Assembly (NCBI GenBank): GCA_027382625.1
Contig: JAJKFJ010022697.1
Location: 124,001 to 188,000, forward strand
Direction of reading: 5' to 3'
Length of the DNA stretch: 64,000 bases
DNA from: Tetmemena sp. SeJ-2015
Lineage: Eukaryota > Ciliophora > Spirotrichea > Sporadotrichida > Oxytrichidae
This document shows, piece after piece, positions 12,401 through 23,651 of this stretch (position 1 is the stretch's first letter; the number at the start of each line of letters is the position of its first letter). The translations under genes were made by a program, and so were the position numbers. The notes below the pieces were generated by a model that saw only the letters and a list, made by a program, of their open reading frames with translations, searched no databases and had not been told where the DNA came from.

Positions 12401-14218
12401 ACAACGAGTGCGTGCATATGATCTGGTAAAACATTTAGGCTCAAGCCAACCTGAGTGAGACCTAAGTGAACGAAGAGGTGAAGGACATCCACAAATAGTG
12501 CGGGTTGGCTGTAGACGCCATCATCAAAGCCTGTGCTCAGAGGAAGGCATGTGATAACCTAACTGCTGTGATGATTGGGTTCGATAGCTTCGAAGAACCT
12601 GTTGAGGAAATACGCGCATCATCATATCGTAGACTACATCGAAGAGGATGAAATAGAGGAGATAACTCTGGAGCCTTTGGCTGAGGAGAATGATGATAAG
12701 TAAGCTCTTTAATGAGATAGCAAGCCATCTATCGATAAGGGTGGTTATGAGATTGGCATTAACTCCTTCGAAGGACTTGCATGGACTGCAGCCGCATGTT
12801 CCAAGATCTGATTTTTGTAAATTATCTTCATTTATGATTAGGGGTTGACAGGGAGTGGGTTCTTGACTCAACCACCCTTGAAAATACCAACCAACTAGCT
12901 ATTGAGTGAGATCTCTGAAGAGGATGATGCATCCTTGATCTCAGATAGGAACGGCATCATGTCTGGAGTCAAGAGAAGCAAAAAGAATTCCTAGAAACCT
13001 TCTCTTCAAATGTCCAAGTAGAAAGTTTTCTAAGCTCCTAAACTAGAATTTTAATAACAAAAAACAGTGAGTTTCTCTTTTAATTTGCTGCCTGATGCTA
13101 ATCATCAATAAATGCCAGAGTAGTAGCAAGTGTCTACAAGCTAAGAGAATTAAAACGAAAGGCTAAGTAGCCCCTCCGATGGTTCAGAGCTAAAACTTAA
13201 GGTAGTAGCAGTATCAGGAGGACCATCAAGATTATCAGAGTGCTGGAATTTTTTGTAATTATAGTTTAACTTAGCCTACTTCGTTGAGGGTATCTCAAAC
13301 CATAAGAAGCAGATCCAAGGGATAAAATTAGCCAACCTCAGTCTCTGCTTTTAATCAACAGCCCTCCTATCAAGGCCTAAATTTAGGCCCCAGGAACTCA
13401 AATCAGCTGAGCACTCTAATTACTTCAAGCCTTGATGTGCTGCCTCAGAAAGTACTCACTCCGAACTAACACAGCAGTAAGTTGAAGAGCTAGAAGCAAG
13501 TATCTAGAAACTCAGGAGTGGCTAACAGCATGAGTGCTGCTCTCAAATCCTAAACTCAAAACATAAAGCAGCTCCTTGAGAATATCAACACAACTATTTA
13601 TTTTTCTTTTACTTATTTAGTCACAGGTATGGCATTAGAGAGCAGCGGAAGATAAGGTCTTGATGCTATAGCTCGCACCATTGACCACCCAATTGGAAAA
13701 AGCCTGCAGAGGCCAGTTTCTGGAAACAGAAAGAGAGCCTCTACTTCTAATGGTTTCCACGCTCAGAATAATAAAGAAACCTATGAGAGAAACACAATTA
13801 AGAAACTAGACAGCTAATAGAGAGACCAGAAATTAATTACTCCCATATTTTTATAGTTTGTTTATTAGAAATGAATGCTTAGATCGAGAGTGCCAAATCC
13901 CTAGAAGAAATCTTCGTCCTAGGAGGTGAAGCGAAAGTCTTCCAATAATCCTTAATAGAGTTACTAGAAGTTCGCCAAGATATAGTTAAACTACCTTAAT
14001 AATCCTTCCATGGCAGTCACTTATAGCAATTAAATTTTAAAAAAATAAACATTATAATTGGAATTATATTCACCACTAAACTAACTAATTTTATGATTAA
14101 TGTTTGTGTTTAGCAGGTCTACCTATAGAAAATAAGCGGTTCTCTAACAGCTGATAGCCAAAACAAAGTCAGCTTTAGCAAACTTACTATGAATCAAAAG
14201 CCTGAATTCCCCTAATGA
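9440..14218 (+). CDS. PP2C-family Ser/Thr phosphatase with long Gln-rich tails
   Basis: Starts MMKENNNGFQETQAKYN at 9440; stop TGA at 14,216-14,218 after MNQKPEFPQ. The first ~600 residues are Gln/Asn/Ser-rich. The catalytic domain spans about 11,480-12,590: RNYNEDRVAIIL, FFGIYDGHGG (metal-binding DGHGG), YVANVGDSRAL, RLSVSRTFGD, MIGCDGIFDKL and CDNLTAVMIGF, so the metal-ligand aspartates are present. A Ser/Gln-rich tail of about 500 residues follows. GT-AG introns include those near 10,160-10,210 and 11,490-11,535. At least four pointer-flanked inserts must be removed to read the domain: TAA (11,700/11,771), TTGAT (11,974/12,000), AGATG (12,062/12,070) and AGG (12,231/12,235). The phosphatase call is firm; substrates are unknown. 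Confidence 0.9.
11700..11773 (+). other. IES in PP2C domain, pointer TAA
   Basis: TAA at 11,700-11,702 and 11,771-11,773. Removing 71 bp joins LHQFV to IIKDENFP in frame, as expected for PP2C. Confidence 0.75.
11974..12004 (+). other. IES in PP2C domain, pointer TTGAT
   Basis: TTGAT at 11,974-11,978 and 12,000-12,004. Removing 26 bp gives GDSRALMSVDGGRKIYALS, the expected PP2C sequence, and removes a TGA. Confidence 0.85.
12062..12074 (+). other. 8 bp micro-IES in PP2C domain, pointer AGATG
   Basis: AGATG at 12,062-12,066 and 12,070-12,074, separated by only GAG. Deleting 8 bp restores KPTEDENEQQKNGGRIYQ, which matches the family; without it the frame is lost. Confidence 0.75.
12231..12237 (+). 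other. 4 bp micro-IES in PP2C domain, pointer AGG
   Basis: AGGTAGG at 12,231-12,237. Deleting 4 bp joins SRTFGDIEAK to EKLEGNPKVVIAEPD in frame. Confidence 0.65.
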
Positions 14219-16817
14219 ATGAAAAGCTTTATAAGCATTATAAAATGCGTGGAACAACAAACGCCTCATTTTATTTCTCTCATCCTTGATCTACTTCAAA
14301 AATTCATTCTCCAAGGCAGCTTCTAGTAGTTCATTCTTTTTCCTAAAAATAAAAATAGTTTAAGCTTAAAAAATCAATAACAAACTCTAAGAATAGACAA
14401 CAATCAAGTAAGCTTAAATAAGGATGTCTTCTTAAAATAGCGATGTTCACAAAATCAAGCCCTGCGATACCAAGTAAAGTTATCGTAGTCACTCTTCTGA
14501 GGAAAGATAGAGGAGACAAGCAGCACCACATAAACTATCTAAGAGGTTGAGAACTGCAGTCACGAAGTCCCCATTCATAATACCTTGCACAGCTACTATC
14601 TAGATAGCTATCCTTAAAAGGGAGATGATTCACACATAGAAAATATTATCATTAACTGTTTATTCTCCTCAACCAAGCTGTATTGATCAAGCGTTTCTCA
14701 TAGTATCCCTCTCCACGGTATCCAAAGAAGACCACATCTCTGAAGGTAGAATAGTAAAAAGAGAAGTAAAGAAGCACACTGAGAAGTTATAGCACCTAGT
14801 TTGCTTCCAGCCCATGTGCTTCAGATAACTCTTTATCAAGTATAGTCGTACTCATTTTTTAATTTGAGGCTTAGAAATAACTGCAGGTTTACATTCTTGT
14901 GACTATCCAGTACAGAGTTTCAATACCTACTCCTATCAAGAAGATTGGAAGATTCAGTTGATACAAATTTAGAGATAGATAATTGATGTACATTGAATTG
15001 ATAGGGGGGCATCTTAGGATCTGAGTTGGGAATGAATTCGAAGCCAAACAAGAGACACGTGGACATAAACATCCCCTAGAGTGCCAAATATCATGAACAT
15101 GATGTAGAACAGCAAAGAGTTTGAGGTGCAGTTGTCCCCATCGACGTTTTTATTGAACTCTATCGACCAGGAGAAGAAACCATCCTTATGCTTTTGCCAG
15201 TTTGATCTTGTGTCTTCTTACTGTAGCTTTTGAGCAAGGGCTAGACTCTAGCGCTTTGTGAGCAACCTCTCCAAGTTAAAAGTCTTAGAAGTACTCTTCA
15301 TATTCGAACTAGCCTACAACTTAACCATACTCATCATAGACTAAGTCATTCATCTCTTCCTCGTCTGAGGATGTGTGGTTGCCCTTCTGGATTAAGCTAT
15401 GAATGCTTCAAAATTGATAGCCTTAGCTTGAGTGTTAAAGTTCAAGTCTCCTGAATGCCTCAGAGACGAATGACCTGTCTAAGGACTGAAAGGGAGTGAA
15501 CCCTTCCCCATCTAACTTTTAGAGTTCGCTATTCGCCAGATTGATAAATAACTGAGCCATTCTGGAAGCTTTCTGCATGCTTGTTCTTAGATATAATCAG
15601 GATCCCCTTATAATTTACTCCCTCTAGAAATGCTGTTGCAAGCCTTGATAATCTGAAAGATTTGAAGTTGGCTTTTGCTATTGATCGTTTCCATGTATAC
15701 TCCTGTGCAACTCATCATAGTTCATGATGATCTTTTTGTGGCTCTCTCTTCTGCTCTATGGGATTATTAGCTGATTCTTATTTTAGTAGCCCCTTATCAT
15801 TTTCCTGAGAGTCTTCTTCTCTGAGCCCTGATTTGAATCCTGCTTGTTTCCGCTATCTAGTACTTAATTTCCGTAGGAGGACCTCTGCTGTCTGTGATTA
15901 GCTGTGCCCCTTCGAGAGCCTTGGTTCTTAAATTTGCACTCCAGCTCATGGTTTATAAGGTCTATATACCTCAAGTTCTCTACACAGAACTTGCAGTATC
16001 TCTACTCTGTCTAAGATATCAGAGAGAGACTTGTGCAATTTCCTCAACTGAGGGGCTATCACCCGGCACTTAACGCACCTGTTCTCTTTCAAAAGTTTAT
16101 TCTGAATGCAGCTCTAGCAGAATTGAGTAAAGCAATCTGAGCATGATTGGGGCTCGAGCATCAAGCTCTTGCATATCTTGCATTTGAAAGCAGCGTTGAT
16201 GTCATCCTCATTTGCATTTTTAGCTTTCACCTTGTGGACTAGTCGATTCACTCTCTTGCAGCTATCTACGCTTTAAAAGAGAAACACATCTATAGTGATT
16301 ATAGCTTGTCATGATAGGCTCTTTGTGTCTACAGTGAGGACAGGCTTTCTTCTTAGCCTATATTTCTGCTGAGCAATTAAAGCAGACTCCACTTTCACAG
16401 TACCAGATAAGAAACACTTATATATGTATTCACTCTCAATTTAGTACGCACAAAAGCTGTCTATGATATGTTCACGACAGGAGACGCACTTCAAAAGTTC
16501 TCCTTGAGCAATTTAATGTAGGATTTCTTTAGCATTTGTGACTTCTCTCTTGATATCTTTTGGACCCTGATTGTTAGGTTGCATCATCATTAGCGTATCC
16601 CACTGGCTGCTACTGTTAGGTCTGTTACCTACATACTGCCGATTATAGGCCCTGACTGTCATGGGCACGTTCTTAAGATCGAACATGGGCTATTGCAAAC
16701 CTGTGCTTATTATCCGTTGGTTTGAAAGCGTTGGGCTTCTGGAGTGGCAGCCAAGTCTCTCACTAAGTTAGTAGAAGAGTTAGGTGCTGCTCTTTAGTAG
16801 TTAGAGTCTCTTTCCAT
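14219..16817 (-). CDS. RING / TRAF-type zinc-finger protein with C-terminal hydrophobic part
   Basis: Start at 16817 (MERDSNYQRAAPNSS). Zinc-binding blocks in order: KCVSCREHIIDSFC; CFNCSAEIQAKKKACPHC; a RING-like CKICKSLMLEPQSCSDC ... FCQSC ... CVKC; then YCKFCVENLRY ... NHELEC, typical of TRAF-type fingers. A short insert flanked by AGA near 16,005 must be removed to enter the last finger. Two ATTATA copies 17 bp apart near 15,600 allow the frame past a TGA into an acidic linker (SSDEEEMNDLVYDEYG), then hydrophobic segments near 15,050-15,150 (LLFYIMFMIFGTLGDVYV) and 14,500-14,800, and a helical end (LLEAALENEFLKQIKDERN). The exact 3' end is unclear; it converges on the PP2C gene. A ubiquitin-ligase-like role is inference. 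It could be two genes split near 15,600. Confidence 0.6.
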
Positions 16818-16971
16818 TAAAGTTTATTATGAATGCAACAATATATCTTCTGATTAGTCTTAATTACCTTAATATGAGCTGTAATCACTTGTAGGGCTAT
16901 TTTTATTATTAAATTTTTGAAATATAAATTTGATTTAAAATTGACAAAACATACACAACAGATAGATTTGT

Positions 16972-19900
16972 ATGAAGAAAGAGAGAACACCCAACACTCA
17001 AAACCAAACTCATTCTGCCAACGTCAATTTCAACGATCTCTTGAAGACGCCTCACTTTGATGACTCAGGAATCTTCGGTCAACAAAATAATAATTATTAA
17101 ATTCTTCTATCCATTATCTCATAATGAATGATAGTTTGTGTTAACAAGCAAACCATTTTAGTGGTAGGAAGATATACATGAACGGGATAAATTCGCTGAT
17201 CGGCCACAGCATATTCGAGGAACTCAGAAACGACCATCTAGCCATTCACACGGGCGAGGCTTCTAATATTTTCTACGCTACTGTGAACAAGCAGCAACTG
17301 GGCGATGAGGAACTTAGTCTCCACACAGAATCCATCAAGTACCTTGACTTCCATCAAAAGCCTAGAGCAGCCAATTAATTCATTGATTTGCTTAGTTTAC
17401 ACTTACTAGAGCGTTCAAGAAGTATGTGCAGGAAGTGCAATGTGTTCGTGATAGACTTGCTGAGTCAAGGACTAGACTTGGCTGAGGTGGAGTACGTGGT
17501 GAAAATTATCAAGGCCATGCCTGAGAGCATCCAACAAGAGAAAGCTTGTGCTCGTGGTCTCCACTGTTATGACCTGGTACCTAATTCATTTTTAACAACA
17601 ATCATAAATATTATACCTCACTCCTCCAAAGATAGTGGAAGTTGAAATTGAGAGTGATTAAATATAAATAGCACTTTCGTGATTACTGCCATTTATTTTG
17701 ATGAGGAGGATTTTTCAGGCGACTAGCAGTCTAGCGAGAGAATAGGGGACATAAATTTCTTAGGGCAGCAACTCCAAGAGAGAAAGTAAGCCTTGATGAA
17801 TTCAGATCTGCACATGATAGACGACGAGGTGCAAGCGCATAAGAGAAAGAAAGTGCTGGACTACTTCTAGAGTAGGGGGTAGCCGAAAAAGCAAAGTGTG
17901 GAGAAGCCTTATACTGATAGAGATTTCAAACTTAGAATACCCTCACCCAAGTATCAAGTGCACAAGCAAATTGAAAATGCCCTGATGGGGGCGCAGATGA
18001 TAAATAAGACACTCAGAGCGCATGTCATGTGCTGTGGATTGCCCTATGGCAAGGGAGAAGCCAATGAAATCTTTTACGATTTCTTCAGGAGAGCATGGCT
18101 CAGTATGCATAATTCCAATTTTTTTCTAGCATTAGGATTGATAAGGGCAAAAACATTCTTCCCACACTTCATGTTACTGACCTTGCTAAATTTGTAACTT
18201 CTAATTCGATATTATACAAACGTAGATTATGCAAATTTAAAAATCTTTGAATGATATTGAGTTGAAAGATATCATAAAGAGCATCTCGCAAGGGATTGGA
18301 ATAGGTAAGACTAAAAAGAGAGAGATGCTTAAATAAAATAGGCATTTCTCTCTGTCAACCTGAACATAGAACCATCTTTGATTTTCTCAGAGTACAATAA
18401 CTTCCCTTTCTTAATTTGATGGCATCAGGCTTTCTACTATTCCTATGCTACTACAGGAATTTAACCTTTACATAATTTCCCAATTGAAAAATTTAAACAG
18501 TTTTTTATTACAGAGGACTCTTTCCATTTAATTGATAGCTGGCCCACCTGCAAGTGGCAAATCTCATTATAAAAAGTTTATTCAATAGTATGGGATACCC
18601 CTCATAAAGATAGAGGATTTAATCGCCTTGGGGGATGATCATTAGAGTTATCCATGCCTGACCATTTAAACAATATCTACTTTATATTTTAAATTTCCTC
18701 TCCAAGCTGCTTGGTTAAAAAGACAATTCATTGCATTTATAAAAAAATTGAAGATAAATAGGATCTGAAGAGTGCATAATTTCCTATATTGTTTCAAACA
18801 CTGCTTCTAATTTTTCTAATTTTATCGAATTTTGGCGAAATGATTTCGAGCTTATTATGCATAAGAAACTTGCTTCTCTAAGCGTAGTTGATAAGAGTCT
18901 AAATTATTTGCTGAGTGCTAAATTTGCTCGCTAAATCATTGTTAACAGATACAAGCAGCAGTATTTAGTAGTCACTGATCAAAATTAAAGTTCTATTATT
19001 TGCAAAGACATAACTTATTTTTGATTAGTCCCGCTTGAGGCTGAAAGAAAATGTTAACTTTTAAAAGAGAGAGATGAATCAGCTGATGGAAGAAGAGTGG
19101 TCGGAGTTTCTCTTCTCATTTTCAGACATCAAGAACAAATTTATAGAATAACTGGCACTGCAGAGATGGCTTACATGTATTTATAATTTAGCAGTATTTG
19201 CTTTCCTCTTAAAGTGCTAATAGCTGGCTGTGTATATTTAAAATCTCATTTCGCTCTGAAGCTGAGTCAATAGATATTTAGCATTAATAAATAGAGATTT
19301 CATATTTCAAATTTCATGAAAGGGATGATCTAAAGAACGATCTAGGAGAGCAGATAAGGAATTTCATGGAGGAGTAGAAGAACATAACAGTGGCTGCTTA
19401 TGAAAAGACTAAGAAGAAGAAGGACCCTGAACTTGATAGAAGCACCATCAAAATCAGACTGCCTGACCATAAATCCATTTTAACTTTTGGGAAGCTGCTT
19501 GCTAAGAAACTGAAGACCAAGGACTGCAAGAATAAGGGATTCATACTCGATGCCTACCCAAGGACTTTAAATCAATGCCAAGCTGCTTTTCTCAAGGCCA
19601 TACTTTAAATATACATTTTAATTACCTGAATAGTAGTTCGAGGAGTCACTTGATTATTATCCATTCCCTGGCTTCAAAATTAAAGAAGACAAAATGCCAA
19701 GCTTTTTGATAAACCTAGAGGCAGAAGACTCCTTCCTTAAACAAAAGATAAAGGATTATGTACCAGCTGAAGTAATTGCCCAAACTCACTACATAGATTA
19801 GCATATGGACAGGAGGCTCAAACTTTATAGGGAACAGAATCAAGACCCCTCCACTAATCTTCTCGGTTTCATTTAATTTCGAAACTGACTATTTTTAGTA

Positions 19901-20748
19901 AATTGCTATTTCTTTGGACGCGTGCTGCCCGAGCATAAGATCCTACAGCTCAATTTGCAAAACTTGCAAGCGGGCTCTGAGCAAGTGGAGAGTTTAATAA
20001 GTAGCTTCATAGAGCAGGATGGAAAGCCCTGCTGCATGAATCTCATCACCGACAGAGATATAAAGGACCTAGAAGCAATCAAGAAAAAGAAGGAACTCAA
20101 GAAATGCCAAAAGAAGCTGAAGGATTTAGAAGAGGCTCAAGATCAAAACGGAATAGAGTAAAAAGAGGCTTTGCTCCAGAGAGTGGAGTAAATACAGGAG
20201 CAGATGCAAAACCAAAATGAGGACAGGGATAACCTGGAAAGGATTATAGGGCAAGAAGCGGAGAACTAGAGAAAGAGAGAGGAGGAGAGGAGGAAGCAGG
20301 AGCAGATAGAGTAATTCAAAGCACAGCGCAGACTCAGAGCCAAAATGGAGCAGGAAAAGGAATTTGAGATCAAGTAAAACTAATGTTAAGAATCTCATTT
20401 ACTAATTAAAACGAGGTGGATATTTTGGACACGAGGACTTTACCAATCAGACAGTACTTGATGGATAACGTCGTGTCACAAGTTATGCAAGGACTGGTTG
20501 ATTTGTGCAAGCAAGTGCCAAACGACCCGCTTGACTTTCTTGCTGATTACTTGCTTTTGAAGGCAGATGAAATAGACCAGCAAAAGATTTAAGAGAGAGA
20601 GGCTGAAATTAAAAAGGGATATTATTTCTTAATGAAATCCAAGAAAAACTATAACAGAAGCAAGCTAAGAGGAGATGACAAAATATAAAATTTGTTTGAG
20701 ACTCTTTATCTATTATTTCACCTAGTTTCTTTATTAAAGAGTCTCTGA
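16972..20748 (+). CDS. AK7: adenylate kinase 7 homologue (ciliary)
   Basis: Starts MKKERTPNTQNQTHSA at 16,972. The N-terminal half matches the dehydrogenase-like domain of AK7: CNVFVIDLLSQGLDLAEVEY, VVSTVMTW, YTDRDFKLRIPSPKYQVH and AHVMCCGLPYGKGEANEIFY. The kinase part has the P-loop GPPASGKSHYKKF (about 18,540), NKGFILDAYPRTLNQCQ (19,530-19,580) and VPAEVIAQTHYIDQ (19,760). A long helical linker precedes a DPY-30-like end (LPIRQYLMDNVVSQVMQGL, then DPLDFLADYLL). Stop TGA at 20,746-20,748. This order and the whole-length match identify AK7, which balances adenine nucleotides in cilia. Stretches at 18,200-18,520 and 18,680-19,020 do not match and probably contain IESs. An extra A at 17,541-17,543 breaks the frame. 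Confidence 0.85.
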
Positions 20749-20777
20749 GAAAAATCATTAAAGAATAAATTAGTTTG

Positions 20778-21263
20778 GATCAGAGTTTGCATCGTAATCG
20801 AAGATGGCGCTTTGAGAATAAGAATGAGTATTATGTTGCCAAAGGCAAGTTGGTGACGTCACATTTATCTGAGAGTAGGTTGAGTACCATGAAGGATCCG
20901 ATTCCGTCGATCAATCCATGACTGAAGCGCAGTATGAAAGCAGACTAGGTGCTACTGTAGTCCTTGAAAAGGTGGAATTTGAACTGCAATTCTATTTATG
21001 GATTGCTTTCTTTGAGCAGGTAGTTGCAAATATCTTCCTAAGAGTGCACTGGGTCAGCCACTTCTACAAATGCTTATTTCCAGAATCGTTTATATCTGAA
21101 ATATGAAGATTGTTCTGTTTATAGTCACTCTCTTCAAGTAAATGTTGTTCATGTGGCTCACTATTTTGCTAAAAATATTGCAAGAAGTAAAATAACGATG
21201 GCATTTTTTATTTGCTCCTCATGATGTCTATCTTGTCGCTGTTGCGTAGAAACTGGGCAGAAA
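20778..21263 (-). other. displaced even-numbered segments (MDS 2, 4, 6) of copy A
   Basis: Segment 2 (AQFLRNSDKIDIMRSK...), segment 4 (about 20,841-21,087; HSQEDICNYLLKESNPQ to DKCDVTNLP) and segment 6 (20,782-20,814; AIFDYDANSD) lie 3' of the gene's last segment but belong between segments 1, 3, 5 and 7. Confidence 0.8.
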
Positions 21264-21579
21264 GTAATTTCAATTTTAAAAGTTGACCTAAATTACTTAA
21301 AACTTTTTTCCTTTTTAACTATTTAGTATTTTTTGTATCCTCCTTGCCTAACCCCAATACAAGTCTGGCTCTGAAGAACGCACTCTTCAAATAAATTTAA
21401 GCCAAATATTTTTATTAGACTCTTAGTGTGTCGAATGTGTTTGGTCCTAAGAAACCAATTTAAATTGGAAACACTGAGACCCACCAGATGCATTTCTTTG
21501 CACTGGGTCCTCTTCAGATGTTTAATATCCACATTTTTTCCCACAATAAAATATTAAGAAAAAATATATAGAATATTTT

Positions 21580-22072
21580 GGAGGCCCATTTCTAGGTACT
21601 AAATTTTTTAATATCATTATATAATGAAAAACTCATTCTTAAAGCTAATTTTCGCTCCTAAATCTAAATCTCCCATTTATATTGGACTATTTGAACATCT
21701 ATGGTCTAAAATATTTATCCCAAGCAGTAGGGGTAAAATAACACGATGAAAATTCATCATTTCAAGTAATTTTTTTAAAGTCATTTTTAAATTAAAAATG
21801 CTTGAATTATTTGAAAATTAATAACCAATATCCTTCAGCAAAATTCCTAAGACTTTAGCAAGGAAACTTTATCAATAGCGCTAATGAAAAAAAATTCTTG
21901 AAATGATGAATTTTCATCGTGATATTTTACTTCGACTGCTTGGGATTAATATTTGAGACCATGGATGTTCAAATAGTTCTTTTTTAAATGGGAGATTTAG
22001 TTTTAGGAGCGAAAATTAGCTTTTAAGCATGGGTTAATGAAACGAAAAATTTGCTCTCTAGGAAAGGGCCCA
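21580..22072. mobile_element. 493 bp MITE with long terminal inverted repeats
   Basis: The two halves are near-perfect inverted repeats of about 190 bp (for example TTTTCGCTCCTAAAxCTAAAT and CACGATGAAAATTCATCATT near the centre). Ends are GGAGGCCC ... GGGCCCA. Flanking 8 bp direct repeats AATATTTT at 21,572-21,579 and 22,073-22,080. It lies inside the IES between the ...NENWLF and IVGKNVDIKHLK segments of copy A (pointer TTTA). No coding capacity. Confidence 0.85.
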
Positions 22073-23651
22073 AATATTTTATTTGAATTCTTAAATAACC
22101 AGTTCTCATTCAGCGTCTTTGTCTCCTTGATGAAGGTAGACGCAAAGCTATAAAAAATAAATCCATTCATTTTTTTTCAGCTTTTCTCGGAGTACGTAGA
22201 GAAAGCCATAGAGGAAATATCTCTAGCTGCCCAAAAACTTTGAACACTTGTTTTAATTTTCAAACCCAATAAAGTCAGAAGAAATTGCTCCTGAGTAATC
22301 TTACTCTTAAAAAATAGATTTCTTACTGTTTAACTACTAACACTCTAGAATATTTTGTTGTTGATTCAAAACATTTCTATAAGTTTTTGGCAAGGAAGGA
22401 TGATGGCAGGATATAAAGGAACATTGTCAGTAAATATTAAAAGTAAAAATGTTTAAAATAATGTGTTATAATAAATAGAGAGGGATACGGTGCAAGTAAC
22501 TATTCTTTATCTTTACGGTCTGCTACTTATGGAAGTCCACACTTTGCTTCAATGAAGTCTCCACAATTATTTAAAACAATATATTTAATTTCGATTTGCT
22601 TTTTAATTGGGCCTTCTAGGAATTACAGAGGTGATTTTAGGTTAACTCTCTTAAATAATAATTAGAAAAAATGAAGTACAAATTTATTTTTTATATCTCA
22701 TACCCCATGAGTAATTGCCAGAAGTCATATCTTTCACAGACTTAGGTGGCTATCTAAAATAAAATTATTGAAAACACAAATTATTAGATCTGAAGTTGAC
22801 TAAATTGTCAATGTAGAGATCCTTCTTCAAGTCTTCAAGTTTAAATTCAGCTGCGAATCTAAACATAAAATTAATCCATTTTTAATTCTTAATATCTATC
22901 AAAAGCGAGTGAGAGCGCTGTGAGTGCAAAATCATTCACAGTGCAGAGGAAATATAAAATGACAATCCCTATATAATAAATAGTTTGTGCAGCCTAGCTT
23001 TTGAGAAGTTTTCTTTATGGCATCGAGGCTAAAGTACTTGCCGATCATCAGATCTGAAGAGTTTTAAAAATTCTTTATTCCCTTTGTATGATGGCGCTTT
23101 GCTTGGGCTGCTTCTCCTTCTTGAAGAAGGGGTAGAAGGGTGTGGTGAAAACTGCAAGAAAAGTAAGAAACTTGTGCTGAAAAGATCTTTCCGCAATAAA
23201 AGGCAACCTTAATGACAAATTGTGATTTAATAGGATTACAAATATGAAAATAGAGACTAAACTGCAAGCCGTCGTTTTGGATCTTGTTTTTGCTTTTTTT
23301 AATTTAATTAAATTTAAACACGTATTTCCAGAATCTAAGGAGCTCCTCCCCTTCCACTCTCTTCAATCATCAAAGATATAAAAAGGAATATGAACTATAC
23401 TAAGATTATATTGTGGCAGAAATTTCGTCTATCGAAGTGATTTTATCTTTGGTAACTCCTGTGATAACAGTTTCCATCTTGACTCGAGAAAAGAAGGTAG
23501 GAATTCCATCTTGAATCTAGGTGAGGCCATTCAACATACAGAACACTCTCTGAATAAGGAAATCGACAGCCACGTAGCTGAATGGGGCTAGATACCACTC
23601 AAAATAGTAGAACTGACCGATGAAAAGCACCAGCCTAGCAAGAATGAATAT

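Larger units (their letters stand above)
20778..23651 (-). pseudogene. scrambled WS/DGAT-like acyltransferase, copy A
   Basis: Same scrambled layout as copy B: main run from 23,651 down to about 21,330, with segments 2-4-6 at 21,263-20,778. Pointers: GGCAGAAA (21,256/23,415), CACTCTCTTCAA (21,126/23,355), TATTTCCAGAATC (21,075/23,323), AAAGGCAA (20,841/23,199), GATGGCGCTTTG (20,803/23,090) and AGAGTTT (20,782/23,058). The active-site motif FSHGLIDG is intact. Odd: the start codon of B and C (ATG) is ATA here, and the shared TGA stop is GTA so the frame runs on. I therefore call it a likely pseudogene. It could still work if it starts or stops elsewhere after rearrangement. A 493 bp MITE sits in one IES. 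Confidence 0.65.

Noticed and set aside
20918..21106. Plus-strand ORF MTEAQYESRLGATVV, repeated at 25,306 and 29,884
   Set aside because: Differences between copies fit the opposite strand: the minus frame gives conserved SHGLIDG protein with synonymous changes, and it joins other segments by pointers. The plus ORFs are antisense shadows.
22180..22250. Plus-strand ORF end (SEYVEKAIEEISLAAQKL) shared by the three copies with an aligned TGA
   Set aside because: At first it looked coding, but the minus frame (AARDISSMAFSTYSEKSFAS) joins through pointer TAGCT to the next segment and fits the acyltransferase.
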